From Scleromatobacter sp038243995 (GTDB taxonomy: Bacteria > Pseudomonadota > Gammaproteobacteria > Burkholderiales > Burkholderiaceae_C), in contig JBBRTV010000003.1 of the NCBI GenBank assembly GCA_038243995.1, forward strand, positions 62,001-126,000: a stretch of 64,000 bases of DNA, read 5' to 3'. Position numbers and translations under genes: made by a program. A model generated the notes under the pieces. The model saw nothing but the letters and a program-made list of their open reading frames with translations. It did no database searches and was not told where the DNA came from. Positions 27,490 through 34,648 of this stretch are shown here, piece by piece; position 1 is the stretch's first letter; the number at the start of each line of letters is the position of its first letter.

Positions 27490-29016
27490 ATGGAGCCCGT
27501 CGCCCCCGTATTGCCCCTGCCCGCGTCGACCGCCGCGGACGGCCTGCGCGCGGCCCCGACTGCGCGCCGTTCCGTCGACTCCGCCGCGGTGCCCACGGAC
27601 GGCTTTCCAGCCATCGACACCCACCCCGCCGGCTCCGCGATCGAGACCGCGTTCGCCCTGTTCGGCCAGCAGCGCGACGACGACGCACTGTCGTTCGCGC
27701 GCGCCGCTCTTGCCGCCGAGCCGGGGCGCGCCGACGCCTGGACGCTGCTGGGCAGCCTCCATCAGCGCGCGGGCCGCCTGGACGACGCGGAGTGCGCCTA
27801 TCGCGAGGCGAACCGGCTGCAGCCCGACTACGCCGACGCCTGGACCAACCTCGGCAACCTGCTGCGCGATCGGGAAGACAAGCGCGGCGCGCTGCTGGCG
27901 TTCCAGCAGGCGATGCGCATCGGCTCCGGGCTCGCGGAGCCGGCGTACAACCTCGGCGTCGCGCTCGAGCACTTCGGCGACTGGGGCGGCGCGCTGCAGG
28001 CCTTCGAGGCGACCGTGGCCTGGGATCCCCTGCATGTCCAGGGCCACTGGAACAACGCGCTGGCGCTGCTGCGCCACGGCCACTACGAGGCAGGGTTCCG
28101 CGAGTACGAATGGCGCTTTCGCCGCGGCCGGCCCGGGCCGCGCCAGTGCCCCGAGCCGGCCTGGGACGGCACGCCGCTGGCGGGCCGGACGCTGCTCGTC
28201 TGGGCCGAGCAGGGTTTCGGCGATGCCCTGCAGTTCCTGCGCTTCGTGCCCGAGGTCGTGCGGCGCGGCGGACGCGTCGTGCTCGAGGTGCCCGATGGCC
28301 TGCGCGGGCTCGCGGCGCGCATCCCCGGGGTCGCCGCGGTCAGCGCGCGCGGCGCGCCGCCGCCGGCGTTCGATACCCACGTCGCCCTGATGAGCCTGCC
28401 CTTCGTGCTGGGCCCCGTCGCGGGCGCGCCGGCCACGCCGGGGCCTTACCTGCACCCGCCCGCGCAGCGCGCCGCGCAGTGGGCCGAACGCCTGCGCGCG
28501 CGGGGATGGACGCGCGAGCGCGAGTTGGCCGTCGGCTTCGCCTGGGCGGGCAACCCGGTGCTGGGCAACGACAGGCACCGTTCGCCGGGGCTGCCCGCGC
28601 TGAGCGCGCTGCTGGACGCTCCCGGCGTGCGCTGGTTCGCGCTCCAGAAGGGCGCCGGCCGCGCCGACTACGCGCACGTCGCGCTGCCGGGTCATTTCGT
28701 CGACCTCGATGCGGAGATCGACGACTTCGACGACACCGCCGCGATCATGGCCAACCTCGATCTCGTGGTGACCTGCGACACCGCCGTCGCCCACCTCGCG
28801 GGCGCGCTGGGCCGACCGACATTCGTGACCCTGCCCTTCGTCCCGGACTGGCGCTACGGCCTCGCACCGCACTCGACGGACTGGTACCCCAGCCTGCGCC
28901 TGTTCCGCCAACCGGCGTGCGGGGACTGGGGGAGCGTGCGCGACGCCGTCGCGGCGGCGCTTGTCGAGAGGGTCGAATCGACCTTGCCGCGCCGTCCTTC
29001 GCAATTCGCGCGATGA
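27490..29016 (+). CDS. TPR-repeat protein with glycosyltransferase (GT9/GT-B-like) C-terminal domain
   Basis: 508 residues. About residues 55-200 form four tetratricopeptide repeats (e.g. AWTLLGSLHQRAGRLDDAE, AWTNLGNLLRDREDKRGALL). The remainder has WDGTPLAGRTLLVWAEQGFGDALQFLRF and LDLVVTCDTAVAHLAGALGRPTFVTLPFVPDWRY, shared with TPR-linked heptosyltransferase-like glycosyltransferases of betaproteobacteria. Acceptor unknown; perhaps protein or envelope glycosylation. Transcribed in the same direction as rfaE2-gmhB, 268 bp apart, with no gene in between. Confidence 0.82.
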   Translation: MEPVAPVLPLPASTAADGLRAAPTARRSVDSAAVPTDGFPAIDTHPAGSAIETAFALFGQQRDDDALSFARAALAAEPGRADAWTLLGSLHQRAGRLDDAECAYREANRLQPDYADAWTNLGNLLRDREDKRGALLAFQQAMRIGSGLAEPAYNLGVALEHFGDWGGALQAFEATVAWDPLHVQGHWNNALALLRHGHYEAGFREYEWRFRRGRPGPRQCPEPAWDGTPLAGRTLLVWAEQGFGDALQFLRFVPEVVRRGGRVVLEVPDGLRGLAARIPGVAAVSARGAPPPAFDTHVALMSLPFVLGPVAGAPATPGPYLHPPAQRAAQWAERLRARGWTRERELAVGFAWAGNPVLGNDRHRSPGLPALSALLDAPGVRWFALQKGAGRADYAHVALPGHFVDLDAEIDDFDDTAAIMANLDLVVTCDTAVAHLAGALGRPTFVTLPFVPDWRYGLAPHSTDWYPSLRLFRQPACGDWGSVRDAVAAALVERVESTLPRRPSQFAR

Positions 29017-29284
29017 CCGCTTCCGGGCCGCCATCGCGGGCAAGCGGATTGCTCCGAATATCTGCGACGACCGTGAATTCGAGCCGCAAAATGCCGCCGC
29101 CTGGATGCCTTGCCCGCACTTCCCCGACACGTCCGCCGCCACACTGTTCCAGACGCGACGGCGATCTCGCCGCTGCCCCTTCCGCCATCGCGCGCGCCGT
29201 CCGACCAGCCCTCGCTCCGGACACCGCGGGCAGCGCGCTACGCCTGTTGCATACCGGCCCGTCATCAACCGCATGCCTCGTCCC

Positions 29285-29791
29285 ATGAACCGATTCGATC
29301 CGCTTCGCAAGCTCATGCATGTCGACGAAGCCGTCGCGCGCTTCGGCAACTTGCCGGGCACCGTCTTCACCGACGGCGTGTTCGACATCCTCCACCGCGG
29401 CCATATCGCCTGTCTCGCGGAGGCCCGCCAGCTGGGCGACCGACTGATCGTGGCGATCAACAGCGACGCCTCGGCGCGCGGTCTCGACAAGGGTCCGGAT
29501 CGACCGCTCCATCGCGAAGGCGATCGCGCGTTCCAGATCGCCGCGCTGGAAAGCGTCGATGCCGTGGTGATCTTCAACGAGCCGACGCCGGTGGCCGTGC
29601 TGGCACGCCTGCGACCGACCGTCTACGTCAAGGGCGGCGACCACGACATGAGCCGGCTGGCAGAGACCGCGCTGGTGCGCAGCTGGGGCGGTCACGCGGT
29701 CGCCCTGCCGTTCGTCGACGGCTTCTCGACGACGTCGCTCGTGGAACGCATCCGCGGTACGGGCGCACAGGCATTCGGAGGAAGGCCATGA
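29285..29791 (+). CDS. rfaE2: D-glycero-beta-D-manno-heptose 1-phosphate adenylyltransferase
   Basis: Transfers AMP from ATP to heptose 1-phosphate, giving ADP-heptose for the LPS inner core. 168 residues, matching the stand-alone C-terminal half of HldE: TVFTDGVFDILHRGH (nucleotidyltransferase HxGH loop), RLIVAINSDASARGLDKG, RPTVYVKGGDHD. The kinase half (RfaE1) is absent as an intact gene and only a relic lies 600 bp downstream. It overlaps gmhB by four bases (ATGA). ATG at 29273 is an alternative start. Confidence 0.92.
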   Translation: MNRFDPLRKLMHVDEAVARFGNLPGTVFTDGVFDILHRGHIACLAEARQLGDRLIVAINSDASARGLDKGPDRPLHREGDRAFQIAALESVDAVVIFNEPTPVAVLARLRPTVYVKGGDHDMSRLAETALVRSWGGHAVALPFVDGFSTTSLVERIRGTGAQAFGGRP

Positions 29792-30372
29792 TGGCGAGCC
29801 GGCGCGCGGTGTTCCTGGATCGGGACGGCGTGCTCAACGAAAACCGCGGCTACGTGCACCGCCCGGAGGATTTCCACTGGCTGCCCGGCGCGATCCACGC
29901 GCTGCACGCGCTCAAGCACGCCGGCTGGCGCCTCGTCGTCGTGACGAACCAGTCGGGCATCGCGCGCGGCCTGTTCGGACCGGCCGAATACGACAACCTG
30001 ACAAGCTGGATGCACGCCGACCTCGCCGCCCATCACGTCGCGCTGGACGGCGTCTACCACTGCCCGCACCTGCCGGACGCGGCGCTGGCCGCCTGGTGCC
30101 GCCACTGCGACTGCCGCAAGCCGGCGCCCGGCATGCTGCGGCGGGCCGCGCGCGATCTCAGGCTCGACCTCGCGGCTTGCGTGATGATAGGCGACAAGCC
30201 GTCGGATATTGCCGCCGGCCGCGCCGCCGGCGTCGCCGCCTGCATCCGCGTCGCCGCTGCGCACGAACTCGGCGCGCACGACAGCACCGAGGCGGCCGCG
30301 GATTTCACATGCGCAAGCCTGAAGGACGCGGCGCACTGGCTGCTGACGCACGAGCGCAAGTTGCACGCGTGA
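29788..30372 (+). CDS. gmhB: D-glycero-beta-D-manno-heptose 1,7-bisphosphate 7-phosphatase
   Basis: HAD-superfamily phosphatase of the ADP-heptose pathway, 194 residues. HAD motif I is FLDRDGVLNENRGYV, motif II is VVTNQSGIARG, motif III/IV includes CRKPAPGM and MIGDKPSDIAAG, and the zinc-binding Cys/His cluster (CPHLPDAALAAWCRHCDCRK) typical of GmhB is intact. A GGAGGAA ribosome-binding site precedes the overlapping ATG. Confidence 0.93.
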   Translation: MMASRRAVFLDRDGVLNENRGYVHRPEDFHWLPGAIHALHALKHAGWRLVVVTNQSGIARGLFGPAEYDNLTSWMHADLAAHHVALDGVYHCPHLPDAALAAWCRHCDCRKPAPGMLRRAARDLRLDLAACVMIGDKPSDIAAGRAAGVAACIRVAAAHELGAHDSTEAAADFTCASLKDAAHWLLTHERKLHA

Positions 30373-30428
30373 AATCGGCACGGCAGTCGATGTGCAACTT
30401 CCCAGTCCAGGCCCGGCTCCGCCTCGAT

Positions 30429-30667
30429 CTATCCGCACAAGGCGCGGTCGATCAGCATGTGCGCCTCCTGGATGCGCGCCGTCGAGGCATTGCGCACGAC
30501 CAGCGGCACATCGCACAGTGCGCGCAGGCGGCCCCCGCGATGCGCCGCCCGAGCGCGTCCATCACGGCGTCGCCGGCGCCGCTGACGTCGTAGACCTCGC
30601 GCGCCCGCGCGAAGCCGCGCTCGTCGATCAGCGTCATGCCAGGCTCGCCGCGCGTGACCAGCGGGTG
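30429..30667 (-). pseudogene. Fused relic of rfaE1 (heptose kinase) and gmhA (phosphoheptose isomerase)
   Basis: Two reading frames on the minus strand carry pieces of heptose genes. The first (30667 down to about 30540) reads KHPLVTRGEPGMTLIDERG then REVYDVSGAGDAVMDALG, the ribokinase-fold GAGD motif and C-terminal part of RfaE1; an in-frame stop precedes it. The second frame (about 30540 down to 30429) reads GGRLRALCDVPLVVRN then STARIQEAHMLIDRALCG and a stop, which is the C-terminal end of GmhA. Joined by deletion and frameshift, neither can be functional. The rest of 30373-30823 shows nothing else. Confidence 0.72.
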
Positions 30668-30823
30668 CTTTCAGCACAGGCGGCGTTCGGCCGGCGCTTG
30701 CGCCGCTCGCGGCACCTGGCGCGCTCGCTTGCGCGACCGGTAACAGACAGCCACTTCCCCATCTCGAAAACTTGCGCTAGAATCGCGGGCTTCGCGGCAT
30801 CTCGAAAGAGTTGTTGCTGAAAC

Positions 30824-30899
30824 GCCGGTGTAGCTCAGTTGGTAGAGCAGCTCATTCGTAATGAGAAGGTCGAGGGTTCGACTCCTTTCTCCGGCACCA
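30824..30899 (+). tRNA. tRNA-Thr (anticodon CGT)
   Basis: 76 bases forming a complete cloverleaf: acceptor GCCGGTG/CTCCGGC-type pairing, D-arm GCTCAGTTGGTAGAGC, anticodon arm with loop TTCGTAA, T-arm with GGTTCGACTCC, and encoded CCA. It strongly resembles E. coli thrW. No integrase gene adjoins it. Confidence 0.97.
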
Positions 30900-30907
30900 G
30901 AATCGAT

Positions 30908-30943
30908 GGGGCCAGCAGGTTTGCACTTGCTGGCCCCTTTGTC
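30908..30943 (+). terminator. Rho-independent terminator after tRNA-Thr
   Basis: GGGGCCAGCA pairs with TGCTGGCCCC (10 bp) around a 10-nt loop and is followed by TTTGTCTTT. It lies eight bases after the tRNA CCA end. The 200 bp that follow, up to 31143, show no gene. Confidence 0.9.
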
Positions 30944-31143
30944 TTTGCGGTGCTCGATGACGCGGCAGATGCAATACATATTCGCGCATGCCCAGCGCGA
31001 GCACGCGCCGCGCCGGCGTCCCCGTCGCGCCGGGTCGCGCGCACCTCTGCTGACGACAAGACTGCGCGCCAACCGTGCCGACGCGGCCCGGGTCGAGCCC
31101 TGCGCCGCAAGACCTTCTGCAATCGCATCGCTGCGCACGCGCG

Positions 31144-32004
31144 CTATGGCGCCCATTCATAAGCCAGCGCCACCACCGTTCCCCGCCAGTAGGGCCTGCG
31201 GCCTTCAGGCGTCAGCCAGGCCGCTTCCCCGCGCAACGGCACGCACAGTCCGTCCCGTTCCCGATAGTCGCAGAGGCGGCATTCCCAGGGCATCTGCACG
31301 ATCTTGCCGGCCAGGGTGGCGCCGCGCGCATCGAAGCGGACCGATTCGATCAGGCCGGCGTCGTCGAAGGCGACCCGCATCGTCACCGCGAGCGCGCCGT
31401 CGACCAGCGAGGCGTTCGCCGAACGGTCGTCCACGGCCTCCCAGCGCACGCCCTGGCCGGGCAGCAGGGCCGTGGGATACCAGGCGGCCTCGGCGAACCA
31501 GCGCATCAGTTCGCCGCGGGCGAGTTCGCCCTCGTCGTGCAGGTCGGCCAGCGCATGCAGGCCCAGCACCGATGGCTTGAGAATGCCGACGCCGGCGACG
31601 CAGGCGTCATGGACGAGCACTGCCACGCCGGGCAGGATCGCGATGCGGGCGTCCCAGACGAATCCGGGACGCCGTGTCGAAACGCGTTGATGCGAGGTGA
31701 ACGGCTTCCACCGGTCGCCGCCCAGGTCGAGGTTGAAGGTGCCGACGTGGTCGACCGTGGCCGCCGTGACGATGCGTTGGCCCTCCCGCAGCACGGTGCG
31801 GAAGTAACGTTGCACCGGCGCCGGCAGGCCTTCGAGATCGCCCGCCGCGTAGCGCGAGCCGATGGCGGGGAGGCGGGCGGCCTCGAGTCGACGCAGCAGC
31901 GCCTGCGTCGACGCGGCCCAGCGAGACGCCCCCACCTTCACGAGGCTCCACCACGCAAGTGGCGACAGACCGAGGGCGAGCGCGCCGCCGCCGATCCAGT
32001 TCAT
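31144..32004 (-). CDS. DUF6920/DUF6544-type conserved hypothetical protein
   Basis: 286 residues with an N-terminal hydrophobic anchor (WIGGGALALGLSPLAWWSLV). The body contains LPAPVQRYFRTVL, RPGFVWDARIAILPGVAVLVHDACVAG, WYPTALLPGQGVRWEAVDD and CRLCDYRERDGLCVPLRGEAAWLTPEGRRPYWRG, which match a widespread family of uncharacterised envelope proteins. Start chosen at the ATG of MNWIGGG. The 5' end lies 32 bp downstream of the nitroreductase stop, so the two may be co-transcribed. Confidence 0.7.
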   Translation of the reverse strand: MNWIGGGALALGLSPLAWWSLVKVGASRWAASTQALLRRLEAARLPAIGSRYAAGDLEGLPAPVQRYFRTVLREGQRIVTAATVDHVGTFNLDLGGDRWKPFTSHQRVSTRRPGFVWDARIAILPGVAVLVHDACVAGVGILKPSVLGLHALADLHDEGELARGELMRWFAEAAWYPTALLPGQGVRWEAVDDRSANASLVDGALAVTMRVAFDDAGLIESVRFDARGATLAGKIVQMPWECRLCDYRERDGLCVPLRGEAAWLTPEGRRPYWRGTVVALAYEWAP

Positions 32005-32035
32005 GGTCGGTCGCTCCCGCGCAGGGCGGCCGTGT

Positions 32036-33190
32036 TCATGCAAGCACGGCCTCGACGGGACGCCGCATGGATAGCGGCAGCGCGGGCCCGCGGCCGAAGC
32101 GCACGACGAGGTCGGGGCGCCCGCCGTGCAGGCCGAGCGCCGCGGCGAACTGCGGCCGGATAGCGCCGACCTCGACCGGTTGATTGAGGAAGGCGTTGCG
32201 GATGCCGAGCGCCGTGGCCTGCAGCGCGAAGCGTTCGTAGCAGCGCCCGGCCTCGACCCAGTGCGCCTTGTCGCTCGCGTCGGAGACGAACACGCCGATG
32301 CCGGCGGCGTTGCGGATCTGGCGGGCGTAGCGCGCGCTCTCGGACTTCGGCGTGAAGAACAGCCCCATCATCCGGCTGCCGAGCCAGCGCGGCACGACCA
32401 GGTTGCCCGAAGCGCCGGCGAACAGGCCATCCCCGGTGCTGGCCGCCTCGTCGGCGCCGAAGCGGATCCAGGCCTCGAGTTCGCGCACGAACGCGGGGTC
32501 GTTCATCTGCGCCGTGTTGCCGGCCACCACGTACTCCAGCACCTTCTCCATCGCCTCCCGCGCGGTCAGCAGGACGACGCGGACGCCATCGCCCGTGCCG
32601 GCCCGTTCGAGCAGGCGCAATTCGTCGCTCGACACCGGCCTGGCGTCGTAGTCGCCGCGGGTGCACTGGCGTTCGGCGATCGCGCGGAACAAGGGCGAGG
32701 CCAGCGCCCGCGTCGGTTGCAGGTCGATCGCGAGGGTGCCCAGGCCGTCGGCGTCGAAGCGGACGTCGGCCTGCAGCCCGTCCGCGAGGGCGGCCTGCGA
32801 CAGGTTCTCGGCCGCGCAACCGAGCGATACGTAAAGGTGGTGATCGTCGGGATCGACGACCGGACAGCGCCGCGAGACGTCCGGCGCGATCGTGATCGCG
32901 CGCTCCGCCAGGTGGAAGCGCCAGCATTGCGTGTTGTGGCTCGACGGCGCCAGTGTGGCGTGGCGCACCAGTTCGCGCAGCCGCATGCCGCCGTCGCCGG
33001 GGTCGACCGCGCGGGGACGCCGCAGGGCGCGCGCCGCTTCCTGCTCGTCCCGCCCGCCCGCACACCCCGCCAGCGCGGGCACGAGCGCACCGCACGCGGC
33101 GGCCTCCAGGACGGCGCGCCGGCGCAGCGGGAGCGCGCTGCGGTACCGATGCCCGCCGGGTCCACGAACCGACTTGTCTTGCGAAGCCAT
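32036..33190 (-). CDS. Nitroreductase-fold (Acg family) FMN-binding protein, exported
   Basis: 384 residues. The N-terminus has a twin-arginine-like RRRAVLEAAACGALVPALAGC, so export or lipidation is likely. The body shows SSHNTQCWRFHL, YVSLGCAAENLSQAALADGL, ASTGDGLFAGASGNLVVPRWLG and ERFALQATALGIRNAFLNQPVE, which fit the twin-tandem nitroreductase (Acg-like) family. Substrate unknown; related proteins may bind flavin without clear reductase activity. Confidence 0.78.
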   Translation of the reverse strand: MASQDKSVRGPGGHRYRSALPLRRRAVLEAAACGALVPALAGCAGGRDEQEAARALRRPRAVDPGDGGMRLRELVRHATLAPSSHNTQCWRFHLAERAITIAPDVSRRCPVVDPDDHHLYVSLGCAAENLSQAALADGLQADVRFDADGLGTLAIDLQPTRALASPLFRAIAERQCTRGDYDARPVSSDELRLLERAGTGDGVRVVLLTAREAMEKVLEYVVAGNTAQMNDPAFVRELEAWIRFGADEAASTGDGLFAGASGNLVVPRWLGSRMMGLFFTPKSESARYARQIRNAAGIGVFVSDASDKAHWVEAGRCYERFALQATALGIRNAFLNQPVEVGAIRPQFAAALGLHGGRPDLVVRFGRGPALPLSMRRPVEAVLA

Positions 33191-33292
33191 CCCGGGTTCC
33201 TCGATCCGAAGAGATCGTGGGCAGGCTAGCACCGACGACGGGCCTCCGATGTGCGACAGCGCAAACGGCGCGCTGCCCGGCCGCGCGATTCG

Positions 33293-33799
33293 TCAGCGGG
33301 AGGCGGGCCCCGGTGCGGAAGACGGCCCGGCGGCGACACCGCCCGCCTCCGCCGCCTTGTTGAAGATGAACTGGCCGATCAGGTTCTCGAGAATGATGGC
33401 CGACTGCGACTGCCTGAGCATGTCGCCGCCGACGAGTATCTTGTCCGCCGATCCCGGTTCGATGCCGACGTACTGGTCGCCCAGCAGGCCCGCGGTCAGG
33501 ATCTTCGCGACCGAATCGACCGGAAACTGGAAGCCTTCCTTGAGATCCATGACCACGACACCCTGGTAGCGCACGTTGTCGAGCGCGATCGAAGTGACCT
33601 GACCCACCGACACGCCGGCGCTGCGCACCGGCGCGCGCACCTTCAGGCCGCCGATGTTGTCGAAGCGCACGCGCACCTGGTAGGTCTTCGTGCTGCTGAA
33701 ACTGGCCAGGTTCGCGGCCTTGATGCCCAGGAAGGCCAGCGCGACGACGCCCATCATCATGAACAGGCCCACCAGCATTCCCGTATTCTTTGTCGTCAT
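33293..33799 (-). CDS. mlaD: MlaD-like MCE-domain lipid transport protein
   Basis: 168 residues with one N-terminal membrane helix (GMLVGLFMMMGVVALAFLG) and an MCE domain: YQVRVRFDNIGGLKVRAPVRSAGVSVGQV and AKILTAGLLGDQYVGIEPG. MlaD forms the periplasmic hexamer of the Mla phospholipid transporter. The usual partners mlaF, mlaE, mlaC and mlaB do not flank it here. The minus-strand neighbours are unrelated, so it is a solitary copy within this window. Confidence 0.85.
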   Translation of the reverse strand: MTTKNTGMLVGLFMMMGVVALAFLGIKAANLASFSSTKTYQVRVRFDNIGGLKVRAPVRSAGVSVGQVTSIALDNVRYQGVVVMDLKEGFQFPVDSVAKILTAGLLGDQYVGIEPGSADKILVGGDMLRQSQSAIILENLIGQFIFNKAAEAGGVAAGPSSAPGPASR

Positions 33800-34433
33800 C
33801 CCGGATCCGATCCACGTCCTCCGCGCTACCCACGGCAGTCACTACCTCGCTGCCATGAACAGCAAGTTCGGAGCCACCGCCGAAACGGCCTGCAAACGAC
33901 TGTTCCGGCCCGCTCCGGTCCGCGCCGGATCCCGCCGAGGCGGTTCCGATGCCCGCAGGATTCTTCGCAGCGCGCAATGTTGCGCGCGCGATCCTGCGCG
34001 GTCGGACTCTAGCGCACTCGGTCTTCGGCATCCGGTCGCCGGCCCGCGCGGCGACCTCCGCGCCGAGGATGATGTCACGGTCATCGCCGCAGAACGGACA
34101 CCTGGCGCCCCGCTGCAGGCCGCACCGTGACGGATACGACCGGTTACGAACGACAACCCCGACAAAGCGCGTCACCCGCCGACTTGCGGGTGACGAAAAT
34201 TGTCGCTGGAAGGCGACCATCCTGGTCCCCCTGGTGCGCCGCGCGCGCCGCGGGTGGCGCGTCCGACGGCCTGCCGCGCACGCCCACGCCCGTCGGGCCT
34301 CCTGCGCTGCGCCGTTCCGGCACGCATGTTGCGAATGCACTGCGGGGTCTCCGGCGCCACGCGAACCGCGGGCATCGGCAGGGACAGGTCATGTGTCGTG
34401 CGGATCCGCCGCGCGCCGAGCCGGAGCAAGCAG
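33800..34433. other. Gene-free interval between mlaD and a small ORF
   Basis: About 630 bp. Several Arg/Ser/Pro-rich frames on both strands lack family likeness. The only structure I see is a perfect 10-bp inverted repeat at 34170-34195. It should contain the mlaD promoter on its left side. Confidence 0.5.
34170..34195. repeat. Perfect 10-bp inverted repeat (hairpin)
   Basis: CGTCACCCGC, a 6-nt loop CGACTT, then GCGGGTGACG. No strong T-run follows on either strand, so it could be a weak terminator, an RNA hairpin or an operator. Confidence 0.7.
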
Positions 34434-34553
34434 ATGAAACTCAAGCACATCGGGTTCGGCATGAGCCTGGGCGAACGACTGAGCGTGCTGCTCGGCGTCG
34501 CCTGCCTGGCCATTGCGACGTGCATGGTGATCGGGGGTTGCGGCACGCCGTGA
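34434..34553 (+). CDS. Small hypothetical membrane peptide
   Basis: A 39-residue frame starting MKLKHIGFGMSLGERLSVLL, with one hydrophobic segment (VLLGVACLAIATCMVIGGC). A GGAGC motif precedes the ATG. It runs opposite to bchD, about 100 bp from its 3' end. The GGC near the end is not a standard lipobox position. No family recognised. Confidence 0.45.
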   Translation: MKLKHIGFGMSLGERLSVLLGVACLAIATCMVIGGCGTP

Positions 34554-34600
34554 GGGCGCCGCGGCACGCCGTTCGACGGCAGCGATCCGCCTCGCACGAC

Positions 34601-34643
34601 CCGCCCCCGTCGCCCCTGCCGCCCCTGCCGCCCCTGCCGCCCG
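34601..34643 (-). repeat. G-rich 9-bp repeats just downstream of bchD
   Basis: On the bchD strand, immediately after the stop codon, three copies of GGCAGGGGC lie in tandem, followed by further G-runs (GACGGGGGCGGG). Five runs of at least four guanines within about 45 bp could form a G-quadruplex in DNA or in the 3' end of the bchD mRNA. Confidence 0.7.
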
Positions 34644-34648
34644 GACTC

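Noticed and set aside
30824..30943. tRNA-Thr as an integration site for a genomic island
   Set aside because: No integrase gene and no repeat of the tRNA 3' end were seen in the window.
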